Positions 1 to 8,816 of a stretch of 23,363 bases of DNA are shown here, piece by piece. Every line of letters begins with the position of its first letter. Position 1 is the stretch's first letter. Below the pieces are notes generated by a model that made no database searches, had not been told where the DNA came from, and saw nothing but the letters and a program-made list of their open reading frames with translations. The stretch comes from Balneolales bacterium (lineage in GTDB: Bacteria > Bacteroidota > Rhodothermia > Balneolales > Natronogracilivirgulaceae). The stretch spans positions 1 through 23,363 of the forward strand of contig SLQC01000295.1 in assembly GCA_007131625.1 (NCBI GenBank). The letters are read 5' to 3'. The translations under genes were made by a program, and so were the position numbers.

Positions 1-1984
1 CTCTGTGTACCGAGTGATCGAGTGATTTAATTTCTTGAAAAACCATTGCAAGGCTGTCTTCCAGGCTTTGTGTCAAAGAGGAGCGGTCTAACTCCAGCAT
101 ATAGCGATTGGCTACTCGTTCTGCGTAGATCGTTTGTGGGAAAAAATCCACCAGTTGCATTGCGTACTGCATGGCCTGAACGGTGTCTCCAGCAGATTGA
201 TAAAGATCCGATAATGAGTAAATTGCCTGTGAAGCGAGCTCAGAGTTGGGAAATCGACTCATCACACTCCGGTAATAACTGGCCGCACTGTCGGGCATCG
301 CCAAAGAGGAATTGAAGACATTTCCGATCTCATACTCGTGAGATGCGATCATCCGTCTGGTTTCCCGCTTATCTTCTTCTGTAAACGGTATATCCGAGAA
401 ATCGATTTCCAGGCTACGAGTTTGCGGATCCACCGCCTGCTCAATGGCTTCGTCGATATCGGTAACCTCTTCTCCTTCCTCTTCGTATTGAAGCACGATG
501 TTCACTCTCACTGCTTCCATGCGGCGCCAGTCGTCCACAAGGGGTCGCGTACCCCAATACGCCTGAAAAGCCTGACTCATCTGTCTCATCAATTGCGGAT
601 TCTTGTGATTCAAAAACCCGTTTTCTGTGTGTTCGTCGGCCTGGGCTCCCGCTTCTTCAATATCATCTACAGAAATCATCTGTTGACGGCGCATTTCCCG
701 TTCCTGCTGTTCGATTTCCTCGATTTTCCGCTGACGAATCTCGACAATCACCGAGTCAAATTCCGCTTCCGAGAGACCACCAAGCCAAAGCAGACTGTCA
801 AGTCGGTGGATTTCCGACTGCAAACGTGAGTATTCGCCGTATGAACGCGACATGAGATTGGCATCAAACTCCTTCGGTAACATTTTCAGATCCACTTCCG
901 ATGCCCGTTGAGAGGATGAATCAAAGTAAGCAGCCGTCAGTGAATAATCGTGGTAGAAATCGCGATAGATTTCCGCAATGCCGTAATAAATTTTAGCTTG
1001 CACTTCCTGGGGCGGACTCTGGGACCGGCGTTGCAAATTCTGTTTATACAATTCGTGTGACCTCGTATAATTGCCTTGCGTCTGGAGGGTCCGGGCTATT
1101 TCATACTCGATAGCCGTCAGATGCCTGTAATGGCGATTATCGCTACTCATTGAGACAAAATGGTCGTAGGCCCAGTCGAGGTATCCCCGTTTTCGTGCTA
1201 CAATTCCAAGTTTTAACTCTGAGTGATAGATGAGGTCGTAATTCGGGTTGGAGCGATGGGTCGCCCGTTCGTAAGCCTCAAATGCTTCGTCGTACCGTTC
1301 AAGCATCTCCAGAATCTGACCATGCAGGAAGTAAGTTCTCATATTTATATTCCGATCGCCAATATCAGGCAGCGCTTCTGCAATATATACATCGGCGTCT
1401 TCGTACTCATTTCTCGCAATAAAGAGTTGAGCGATGATCAGTTTGATTTCGGCCTCAATTTCGGAATCCCAGTCAAATTCTGTGGAAAAGAGCCTTGACT
1501 GGATATAGTTAATGCCTTCTACATAGTTTTCAAGTTCCAGAGCGGCTCTGCCACGCCAGTAGATGGCGCGTTGTTGCAACTTCGGGTCAGATGTGGTTGA
1601 CAACAGCTCGACAAATTTCTGATCGGCAGAAAAATACTGCTGCTGATAAAAGTAAGATATGCCGATCATCTCTATGGCGTTATCTACCCAGCGGGATCGC
1701 GGATGGAATCGGATCACGTCGGCACTTTTCTGAACGGCTTCTTCGAATGCGCTTTGGCCGGCTTGACTGGGAGTGGGATGGATGCGAATGGGACGTTCCG
1801 GATTGATTTCAAAACGCTGCCGCTCCTGAAGGTCTATTCCGCGCTCAAAACTTGTTTTGGCGTTGTAGTAGGTATTGAAGTATGCGTTGAAATCACGCCA
1901 GGAACTCTGCAGAGTGGTTGTACATCCCTGAGCAAGTACTCCAAATACGATGATCGCACCGATAAACCGGACGTAATATTTCAT
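1..1984 (-). CDS. PorW/SprE-like TPR outer-membrane lipoprotein (3' end beyond the window)
   Basis: The frame is open from the start at 1984 to the window edge, about 661 residues without a stop. The N-terminus has a lipoprotein signal peptide (MKYYVRF, hydrophobic core, lipobox LAQGC with Cys21). After it come an FNAYFNTYYNA motif and a segment around residues 75-110 reading KSADVIRFHPRSRWVDNA, both resembling the N-terminal part of PorW/SprE, a lipoprotein of the type IX secretion and gliding machinery. TPR-like helices cover the first 350 residues. A charged Glu/Arg/Gln-rich stretch lies near 400-445, a segment AYWGTRPLVDDWRR (about 473-487) recalls the WG-R-DNWR motif I associate with PorW/SprE, and another TPR unit lies near 562-635. 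ATG 1990 would add two residues and ATG 2065 would add 27 Asp-rich residues; 1984 gives the best signal peptide. No clear Shine-Dalgarno is visible. The gene follows pyk by about 100 nt. The lipoprotein call is firm; the PorW assignment is from remembered motifs. Confidence 0.8.
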   Translation of the reverse strand, partial: MKYYVRFIGAIIVFGVLAQGCTTTLQSSWRDFNAYFNTYYNAKTSFERGIDLQERQRFEINPERPIRIHPTPSQAGQSAFEEAVQKSADVIRFHPRSRWVDNAIEMIGISYFYQQQYFSADQKFVELLSTTSDPKLQQRAIYWRGRAALELENYVEGINYIQSRLFSTEFDWDSEIEAEIKLIIAQLFIARNEYEDADVYIAEALPDIGDRNINMRTYFLHGQILEMLERYDEAFEAYERATHRSNPNYDLIYHSELKLGIVARKRGYLDWAYDHFVSMSSDNRHYRHLTAIEYEIARTLQTQGNYTRSHELYKQNLQRRSQSPPQEVQAKIYYGIAEIYRDFYHDYSLTAAYFDSSSQRASEVDLKMLPKEFDANLMSRSYGEYSRLQSEIHRLDSLLWLGGLSEAEFDSVIVEIRQRKIEEIEQQEREMRRQQMISVDDIEEAGAQADEHTENGFLNHKNPQLMRQMSQAFQAYWGTRPLVDDWRRMEAVRVNIVLQYEEEGEEVTDIDEAIEQAVDPQTRSLEIDFSDIPFTEEDKRETRRMIASHEYEIGNVFNSSLAMPDSAASYYRSVMSRFPNSELASQAIYSLSDLYQSAGDTVQAMQYAMQLVDFFPQTIYAERVANRYMLELDRSSLTQSLEDSLAMVFQEIKSLDHSVHR

Positions 1985-2083
1985 CTGCATCAATGTGCAA
2001 TTGCTATCGTCAAATGGATCATCCAAGTGATAATCATACGCCTGTATATCAGTGGCTTCTGCCATGGGTGATTCATCTGCATT

Positions 2084-3517
2084 TCATTCGATTATACTTA
2101 CCTTTATCATGTTGGTACTGCCACGTCGTGAAATGGGCATACCGGTGGCTACGACCACGCGATCGCCTGTTTTGACCACACCGGATTTTTTAAGATAATC
2201 TTCCATGCGTTTTACACTGATGTCCGTATCAAATAGCGCATCCAACTGGATAGATGTTACGCCCCAGACAAGGTTGAGTTGACGACGGACTTCCGCACTT
2301 TCCGTAAATGCTATAACGGGAATGCTCGGTCGAAATTTTGCAACTCTCCGCGCAGTTGTTCCCGAATGGGTGATGGTTGCAATTACTTTAGCTTCTACTG
2401 CTTCACCTATGGTGACACATGAGTAACTCAGTGATTCAATAATCTGTTTTTCCCGCCATTCCGGTTGAACAAAATCCAGTGTTTGATAAATGGTTTCGGC
2501 TTTGGATTCAATATTACGACATATTTTGTCCATGGTCCGCACCGCCTCGACCGGGAACATGCCGGCGGCGGATTCTCCGGAAAGCATTACCGCATCGGTA
2601 CCGTCAAGAACCGCATTGGCGACATCGGAGCTCTCCGCTCTGGTCGGACGGGGATTGTTCATCATCGACTCGAGCATTTGGGTTGCTGTAATAACCGGTT
2701 TGCCGGCTATTTTGCATTTCCGGATGATATCTTTCTGAATAAGCGGAACCCTCTCGCTTGCAATTTCGATTCCCAGATCACCTCGGGCAACCATGATGCC
2801 ATCGGCCTGCTGGATGATCTCGTCTATTTCATGAAGTGCTTCGGGTTTCTCTATTTTTGCAATAATACCGGCATTACTCCCGAGCACTCTCACTCTGGAA
2901 ATCAGGTCCTGAACATCAGCAGCCGTACGCACAAATGAGATCGCCACAAAATCGACCTCTTGTTTTAATCCGAATTCAAGATCCCTTATATCTTTATCTG
3001 TAATAGCTGATATGGATGTTTTGACATTGGGAAGATTTACCCCTTTCCTTGGTTTTAAAAAACCGCCGTTTATCACCTTTGCAGTAATGTCGCTCTCGGT
3101 TATTTTTACAACTTTCAGTTCCATCAGGCCGTCATCCAACAGGATGGTATCCCCCTGTTTCACATCTTCTGCCAGATTGTCGTAATCAATGGGAATAACC
3201 TTATTGTCACCTTCGATGTCATCAGGTGACAGTTTGACATAGGTGTCATTTTTTAGATTGGCTCCTTCACCTTTCATTCGCCCGACTCTGATTTTCGGAC
3301 CCTGCAGGTCCATTAAAATCGGAAGATTCACACCCAGTTTATCCGATAATTCACGTATGGTTTCGATGTTCTTTTTATGGATCTCATGGCTGCCATGTGA
3401 GAAATTCAGGCGAACGACATCCATTCCACTGCGTATAAGGTGTTCCATTATTTCGGGGGAACTGCTGCTGGGGCCGATGGTACAAACCATCTTGGTTCGG
3501 CGATCATTTAGAAACAT
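2084..3517 (-). CDS. pyk: Pyruvate kinase
   Basis: This cytosolic glycolytic enzyme transfers phosphate from phosphoenolpyruvate to ADP. At 477 aa it has the usual bacterial length and is complete. Visible motifs are KMVCTIGPSS (9-18), VRLNFSHG with Arg36, Asn38 and Ser40 for phosphate and K+ binding, MDLQGPKIR (69-77), the signature IIAKIEKPEAL with catalytic Lys221 and metal ligand Glu223, ARGDLG (244-249), TATQMLESM with Thr278, and PRPTRAESSDVANAVLDG. The DLQGPKIR form resembles E. coli PykA more than PykF, which reads DTKGPEIR. The C-terminal allosteric domain is present. The start ATG 3517 is preceded by AAGGATC. The gene has its own transcription unit, because a strong terminator (3604-3645) separates it from susD upstream. 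Confidence 0.97.
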   Translation of the reverse strand: MFLNDRRTKMVCTIGPSSSSPEIMEHLIRSGMDVVRLNFSHGSHEIHKKNIETIRELSDKLGVNLPILMDLQGPKIRVGRMKGEGANLKNDTYVKLSPDDIEGDNKVIPIDYDNLAEDVKQGDTILLDDGLMELKVVKITESDITAKVINGGFLKPRKGVNLPNVKTSISAITDKDIRDLEFGLKQEVDFVAISFVRTAADVQDLISRVRVLGSNAGIIAKIEKPEALHEIDEIIQQADGIMVARGDLGIEIASERVPLIQKDIIRKCKIAGKPVITATQMLESMMNNPRPTRAESSDVANAVLDGTDAVMLSGESAAGMFPVEAVRTMDKICRNIESKAETIYQTLDFVQPEWREKQIIESLSYSCVTIGEAVEAKVIATITHSGTTARRVAKFRPSIPVIAFTESAEVRRQLNLVWGVTSIQLDALFDTDISVKRMEDYLKKSGVVKTGDRVVVATGMPISRRGSTNMIKVSIIE

Positions 3518-3603
3518 GCTGATCCTTTTTATTCAAAGAGTACATTAATTGTCCTAAAGATAGGGCCTTGGCCGGGAAAAAACTGTTCCAAATCTCTATT
3601 AAC

Positions 3604-3645
3604 AGAAAAACCCCTTTGCTAACGATGTAACAAAGGGGTTTTTCT
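3604..3645 (-). terminator. Strong bidirectional rho-independent terminator after susD
   Basis: A perfect 15-bp inverted repeat (3604-3618 with 3631-3645) encloses a 12-nt loop. Each arm has a CCCCTTTG/CAAAGGGG core flanked by A5/T5, so either strand ends in a U tract. On the minus strand it closes the susC-susD transcript and insulates pyk, whose start codon is 87 nt further on. Confidence 0.92.
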
Positions 3646-3656
3646 TAGTTCTTGCA

Positions 3657-3686
3657 ACAATAATTGCTAAAGTCAACAATTATTGT
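3657..3686 (-). other. AT-rich stem-loop touching the susD stop codon
   Basis: A perfect 10-bp inverted repeat (ACAATAATTG at 3657-3666 and CAATTATTGT at 3677-3686) has a 10-nt loop. It begins at the last base of the susD stop codon and lies just before the GC-rich terminator, so the susCD mRNA would end in two consecutive hairpins. A role in 3'-end protection is possible but is inference. Confidence 0.55.
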
Positions 3687-5215
3687 CAGTCACGGGTATC
3701 CCACCATACACGGAATGTCATGGAATCATAACCTCTCAGAACACCGGTATTAGCAACATTATCTGCGTTGTACTGGAATTCATTGGTCGGATATGGGAAT
3801 CTCCGGGGAATTTCACTGAGTTCGGGTTGCACTTGACCTGCAGGAGGATCAACAGGGCTGATATCGGGATAACCTGTTCTTCTCCAGTCATGATAAGCTT
3901 CCACACTCAGGAAACTGGCAATATACTTTTGGGTCATGATCTGCTCATGTGCCGCTTCTTCACTTACAAGAGCGGCCAGATCCACCAGGTTGAAGAGATA
4001 AGCATCAATTGCGATATCATCAACACCCAGTTTCTCCATGGAAGCACGAACGGCATCATGCAGTACCGGCTGTGCTAAAGCCGCACCGCCGGTGAACAGT
4101 GTAGCTTCAGCCTCAAGGAACTTGGCTTCGGCATAGCTGATCCAGGTAACAGGAGCATCGGGTGCACTGTAGAATGAGCCAATAGATGATACGTTGGTTT
4201 GTCCGACACCATTGTGGGCGTTTAAATGACCGAAGTATGTCGAATCATCCAATGCGTACATATCGGAGCTGAACGGTTCGGGAGTAAATCCGGAAACCTC
4301 ACCGTCAACACTGACAGCACCGGCCTGGCGTGCCTGAACCGGAAGACGTGGGTCTTCGAGCTCTTTCAGCATATTGACATAAGTACGACTGAGCTGGTTT
4401 CTGGTATCCCATTTACTGTCGATGACAAACTGGTACCAGGGATTTTCCTGTCCCGCAGTAACAGCATAGGCAAAGTTGGCATCATCGGCATTGCTGCCAA
4501 ATCCGACTCCCAGTGCCTGAAGTGCAGCATTGGCGCGATTTACTCTGGTGTTGCCGGGTGCCTCACTAAGCCGCATATTGTAGCGTGCAATAAGCGTATT
4601 GGTCATCCGGGTCCATTTGTCGAGATCACCACCATAAAGCAGATCATCACTACCCGGCGTGATGGGTCCCGGATCAGCGAAATCGTCAAGTGCCTCGCTT
4701 AACAGATCAAAGATTGCTTCATAGATCTCTTCCTGCGAGTCGTATCCCGGAGTAGTATTTGAAGGATCAAACGCTTCGGAATACGGTGCTTCGTTGAAAA
4801 AGTCAGTGATCAGCGACATATTCCAGGCAAGGACAACTTTTCCCATACCGGCATATGCGTTCATCCCGTTTTCTTCTGCCTGGGCGATGAGTGTCTTGAC
4901 ATTGTTCATAACCGTAACGTATGAGTAGACACCCCAGAAATTATTGGGATCACTTTCGATGTAGTCATACGTATCAGCGGAAGGCTGTACGCCGTTCCAA
5001 GCTGTTTGCTGTATCCATTGACTGGACACCCGAACCGGCTCATTGGCAATTACTCTGTAAGAAAAGTAACCCAACAGTGCAGGTAGCTGGAGATTTTCAT
5101 CAACGAATTCCGGTTCATTCGGATTTTCGTTGACATCCAGAAAACTGTCGCAGGCGCTGAACCCAATCAGCAGAAAGGACAGCATAAAGATTTTTAGATA
5201 GGTCAACTGTCTCAT
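3686..5215 (-). CDS. SusD/RagB-family nutrient-binding outer-membrane lipoprotein
   Basis: The product is 509 aa with a lipoprotein signal peptide (MRQLTYLKIF, hydrophobic core, lipobox GFSAC, Cys22). The mature N-terminus DSFLDVNENPNEP is the DFLDVN-NPN type found in the SusD-like_2 subgroup. Helical TPR-like segments follow (FWGVYSYVTVMNNVKTLI), then SYAEAKFLEAEATLF and a C-terminal EAYHDWRRTGYP region, both common in SusD proteins. SusD proteins sit on the cell surface as the lid of the SusC porin and capture oligosaccharides or peptides. The gene starts 49 nt after susC. No glycoside hydrolase, peptidase or sensor gene lies beside the pair, so the ligand cannot be inferred. The stop is followed by two stem-loops. 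Confidence 0.95.
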   Translation of the reverse strand: MRQLTYLKIFMLSFLLIGFSACDSFLDVNENPNEPEFVDENLQLPALLGYFSYRVIANEPVRVSSQWIQQTAWNGVQPSADTYDYIESDPNNFWGVYSYVTVMNNVKTLIAQAEENGMNAYAGMGKVVLAWNMSLITDFFNEAPYSEAFDPSNTTPGYDSQEEIYEAIFDLLSEALDDFADPGPITPGSDDLLYGGDLDKWTRMTNTLIARYNMRLSEAPGNTRVNRANAALQALGVGFGSNADDANFAYAVTAGQENPWYQFVIDSKWDTRNQLSRTYVNMLKELEDPRLPVQARQAGAVSVDGEVSGFTPEPFSSDMYALDDSTYFGHLNAHNGVGQTNVSSIGSFYSAPDAPVTWISYAEAKFLEAEATLFTGGAALAQPVLHDAVRASMEKLGVDDIAIDAYLFNLVDLAALVSEEAAHEQIMTQKYIASFLSVEAYHDWRRTGYPDISPVDPPAGQVQPELSEIPRRFPYPTNEFQYNADNVANTGVLRGYDSMTFRVWWDTRD

Positions 5216-5264
5216 ATGTAAACTCTTTTAGACGATATTTGAATAATTACAATCAATAATCTGA

Positions 5265-8200
5265 TCAGAGGGATAAGCGTACGCTGAAAGAATACGTACG
5301 GGCATTCGGTGTGACCATGTGGTAAAAACCCTGGCCGTTGCCGCTGCCGTAAAGACTTCCGTCAGGATCTCCATAAGAGAAATCCGTGCTTATCCAGAGA
5401 TTGTTGGCCGTTGCAGACAGTTCAAGCGAATGCAGCGGCGTATTCCGAAGTACAGACATGGGAATCGCGTAGGAGAGTGTGAGTTCTCTCAGGCGGATGT
5501 AGCTGCCGTCCTCAACAAAGTTTTCAAAGATGTTGCCATGAAAGCCCTGGTAGTAAGCCTGATCACGTGTAATCTCTTGCTCGTTCGGTTGTCCGGTAGA
5601 CTCGACGATACCATCATAGACGTAGGTGGTTCCACGGTTAGCTGTGTGAGCAGCCGTACCATAAAACGTGGTGTAGTACAAGTCCATATTAAGAATATCA
5701 CCACCCTGGCGAATGTCGATCAAACCAGAAAGGCCGATACCGCGGTAGTTGAAGCTGGTACGGAAGTTGGCGAGCCAGTCAGGCTGAACGTTGCCAATCG
5801 GGCCGGATTCGGCAGCTAACAATGGCCGTCCGTTGTCACCAATCAGCTTGTTGCCATCTTCATCACGACGGAACCGGTTACTCCAGATCACGCCATAACC
5901 ACTGTTACCATCCTCATCATCCGGCATAATGCGCACCTGTGGATCGGTAAATCCGGCCAGATAGATACTTTCCACACCATCAGCAAGCGCGACAACCTCC
6001 GTATGTGGATTGGAAATGTTACCACGCAGGTCCCACCGGAAATCACGTGATAGAATCGGAGTGAATCCAAGATCAACTTCCATACCGTAGTTGCGAATTT
6101 CGCCGGCATTCAACAGAAGACTACTGAAACCGGTAGCCGAGGATACGGGCACATTGAAGATCTGATCTTGGATGGTTCGATCATAGTAAGCTATATCAAG
6201 TGATGCACGATCATTGAAAAACCGGGTTTCAATTCCGACTTCCCACTCTGTGGAAATTTCAGGCCGAAGATCCGGGTTACCGAGACTTGTACTCATCCGG
6301 AAGGCATTTACGCCCCGGAACGGGTAGTTGATTACACCGCGAACGGCATCGACCGGATTTGCCTGCAGATAGGTGGTGGCTAAAGAATATACAGGAGCGT
6401 CATCACCGATCTGAGCAATAGATGTTCGCAATTTACCATAGTTCAAAATCGCATTATTTCGCAGTACCTCAAATGCATCGGTGAAAATAAATCCGACACT
6501 TGCAGACGGATAGAAGTAGGAGCGATTATCTACCGGCAGGGTAGAACTCCAGTCGTTTCTTGCCGTCAGGGTGAGATAAACATAATCCCTGTAGTCGATC
6601 ATCGCCTGAGAAAAAGCGCTGACCAGTCTTCTTTCCTCGGTGATTTGATGCGGAGTCACCGTGGTGGCATTACCTACATGATAGAAACCGGGGATGTTCA
6701 GATTCACACCACGCTGAGCCGACTCATTAAAGTATCGCATATTAACGTTATGACCTACAAGACCACTGATTCGCAGATCTTCGGAAACATCAAACAGCGC
6801 ATTCAACGTAAGATCGGAGTTGATCTCGGACCGGTTGATCCTATGATCAAACATCGCACCATTCGGACGACCTCTAGTACCTATATTGGTTTCATCCTTC
6901 CGGACGTCTGAGTAGGTATCGATACCGACTCGCTCGGAAACAGTGAGCCAGTCCGTAATATTAAACGTAACTTCCGTACTGGCGATAAACCGGTCGACAT
7001 TACTGGTAAAGCGGTTGTTGTCGACAATCCAGTTCGGGTTGTTGAAAGCATCCAAATGCATTCGCTGGGCACCGTCCTCATAAGTTGCCGGACTCTGTTC
7101 GAAGTTGATCGGAGCAAAATTCACCGAAAACAGATAAGCTCTTGTACTGTTCCCTTCGGCCAGCCATACATTGGCTGTATTGACATAGTTCAGCGAAGAA
7201 TTGACGTTCCAGCGCTCACCAAGTTGTGTTCCGAAACGAGCCATAATACTATTCCGGTCCAGACTGGTACCGGGAACAAACCCGTCCTGTTGCAAATTGC
7301 TGAAAGAGAGAAAGTAGTTGGTCGTCTGGCTGCCACCACTGATGTTCACCGAATTGTCAAAGGTGAGACCGGTCTGATAGAAATCTTTCCGGGGGTCGGT
7401 GATCGGCACATCCATGGCCGAGGTTACCTCAGAAGGCAGCTCATCCTTGTGCGGGCCCCAGCTTGTCGAAGTCTGTGTTGCTCCAGCAGCTAAAAACGGA
7501 TTAAAGAGCGTATCACCATCTACAATCCGGAAAGGCCGGGGATCAGCTATACCGCCGCGGGCGGCTGGAATACCGCTGGCATAAAAGCCCTGAGTACCAA
7601 GCGTGTACTCATTTTGGAAACCATCGATGATGACATCGCTGGACCGGACCGTCGAGTTAAAATGAATCCGTGTGGGCCGCTCACCGCGCTGGCCTCCTCG
7701 TGTTGTGATCAGAATGGCACCGGCAGCAGCACGGGAACCATAGAGCGCTGTGGCACTGGCACCTTTCAGTACCGTGACGTCTTCTATGATATTCGGATCG
7801 ATATCCAGACCCCGGTTGGACGTACCACCCGTGAACAACGTACTTTCAGAAAATGTCATATCGTCTTCATCATTGCTGATCGGCACACCGTCCACTACAA
7901 AAAGCGGCTGGTTGTTACCAAGCATGGATGTGTGTCCGCGAATTACAATACGTGAAGATCGACCGGGCTGACCGCTCGAACCTGTGACATTAACACCGGA
8001 AAACTGACCGGCCAATGCATCGACAACGTTTTCACGCTGTGAGCGGAGAATCGACTCGCCATCCAGTGTCTGGACCGCATATCCAACACTCCGGGCTTCC
8101 CGTTCAATACCGAGAGCCGTTACAACCATCTCATCGAGTCCCAGAAAGTCTTCCCGCAATTGGAAATTGACTTCCAAACCTTGCGGGCCGACAGTCACTG

Positions 8201-8456
8201 ATTGTGTGATAATTCTATAACCCACATACGTTACACGTAAAGTGTAATCACCTGCGGGCACGTTGGTGATGGTGAATTCACCCTGCAGATTGGTTGATGC
8301 GCCTCGTTGCAATTCCTGTACGAGGACATTAGCACCCGGCAATACATCTTCCGTTCTGTTATCTGTAATGGTTCCTGTTATATTACCTTGACCAAAGGCA
8401 TATACAGGTAAAACCAAAATGGCCAACAGAGCCAGCGATAGTACCTTTCTGAACAT
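5265..8456 (-). CDS. SusC/RagA-family TonB-linked outer-membrane transporter
   Basis: This 1063-aa protein has an N-terminal signal peptide (MFRKVLSLALLAILVLPVYAFG). It is followed by a carboxypeptidase-D-regulatory-like domain at about 25-101 (NITGTITDNRTEDVLPGANV ... YVGYRI), a TonB-box-like DEMVVTALG (108-116), and a plug domain with the VDALAGQFSGVNV, RIVIRGHTSM and PLFVVDGVPI motifs. The rest is a long beta-barrel region ending in the aromatic/hydrophobic strand YSFSVRLSL. It imports substrate captured by its SusD partner, powered by TonB-ExbBD. I chose ATG 8456 over TTG 8468 (four residues longer) because GAGG at 8463-8466 sits 6 nt upstream of the ATG and overlaps the TTG. No FecR/sigma N-terminal extension is present, so control through a transmembrane anti-sigma system is not indicated. 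Confidence 0.97.
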   Translation of the reverse strand: MFRKVLSLALLAILVLPVYAFGQGNITGTITDNRTEDVLPGANVLVQELQRGASTNLQGEFTITNVPAGDYTLRVTYVGYRIITQSVTVGPQGLEVNFQLREDFLGLDEMVVTALGIEREARSVGYAVQTLDGESILRSQRENVVDALAGQFSGVNVTGSSGQPGRSSRIVIRGHTSMLGNNQPLFVVDGVPISNDEDDMTFSESTLFTGGTSNRGLDIDPNIIEDVTVLKGASATALYGSRAAAGAILITTRGGQRGERPTRIHFNSTVRSSDVIIDGFQNEYTLGTQGFYASGIPAARGGIADPRPFRIVDGDTLFNPFLAAGATQTSTSWGPHKDELPSEVTSAMDVPITDPRKDFYQTGLTFDNSVNISGGSQTTNYFLSFSNLQQDGFVPGTSLDRNSIMARFGTQLGERWNVNSSLNYVNTANVWLAEGNSTRAYLFSVNFAPINFEQSPATYEDGAQRMHLDAFNNPNWIVDNNRFTSNVDRFIASTEVTFNITDWLTVSERVGIDTYSDVRKDETNIGTRGRPNGAMFDHRINRSEINSDLTLNALFDVSEDLRISGLVGHNVNMRYFNESAQRGVNLNIPGFYHVGNATTVTPHQITEERRLVSAFSQAMIDYRDYVYLTLTARNDWSSTLPVDNRSYFYPSASVGFIFTDAFEVLRNNAILNYGKLRTSIAQIGDDAPVYSLATTYLQANPVDAVRGVINYPFRGVNAFRMSTSLGNPDLRPEISTEWEVGIETRFFNDRASLDIAYYDRTIQDQIFNVPVSSATGFSSLLLNAGEIRNYGMEVDLGFTPILSRDFRWDLRGNISNPHTEVVALADGVESIYLAGFTDPQVRIMPDDEDGNSGYGVIWSNRFRRDEDGNKLIGDNGRPLLAAESGPIGNVQPDWLANFRTSFNYRGIGLSGLIDIRQGGDILNMDLYYTTFYGTAAHTANRGTTYVYDGIVESTGQPNEQEITRDQAYYQGFHGNIFENFVEDGSYIRLRELTLSYAIPMSVLRNTPLHSLELSATANNLWISTDFSYGDPDGSLYGSGNGQGFYHMVTPNARTYSFSVRLSL

Positions 8457-8816
8457 ATTTGACCTCAAATTTATTTTTTTGGTGTCGATAGAAGTAATGA
8501 GTTACGGTTAAATCTCCAATTCGAAAAACGCTTTACGATATTGACAATGACTTTCCGTCAACACATAACCTGTTTTTATTTATTTGCAAACAAATGCAAA
8601 GTCTCACTTTCAAAAACTACATGGTATTAAACCACTAAATACTAAATACGCTAATTAATCAAGTAATAATTAAGTATAATACATGTGAGTTAAGATTAAC
8701 GTTTATTCAAAATAAAGCAAGTTATTTTTTAATACTCGATACAATTCTCCACGTAATTTATTTTCTCTGTAATTCCAACCCGAATATTAACAATATATTT
8801 TACTCAATCGAAGGCA
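8457..8816. other. AT-rich 360-nt intergenic leader upstream of susC
   Basis: No coding frame is evident on either strand. The region is much richer in A+T than the flanking genes and presumably contains the susC promoter. I could not place a convincing Bacteroidota promoter (TTTG near -33, TAnnTTTG near -7). Small structures seen are TTTGCAAA-N-AAATGCAAA near 8583-8601 and a tandem ACTAAAT pair at 8634-8647. No terminator hairpin is evident after the GWxTD gene whose stop lies at 8817. Confidence 0.5.
8463..8466 (-). promoter_or_regulatory. Shine-Dalgarno site of susC
   Basis: GAGG on the minus strand lies 6 nt before ATG 8456. It decides the start because the upstream alternative TTG (8466-8468) lies on the site itself. 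Confidence 0.7.

Noticed and set aside
338..829. 163-codon plus-strand frame opposite the TPR lipoprotein
   Set aside because: The minus strand is open for over 660 codons with a signal peptide and TPR features, so this is a shadow.
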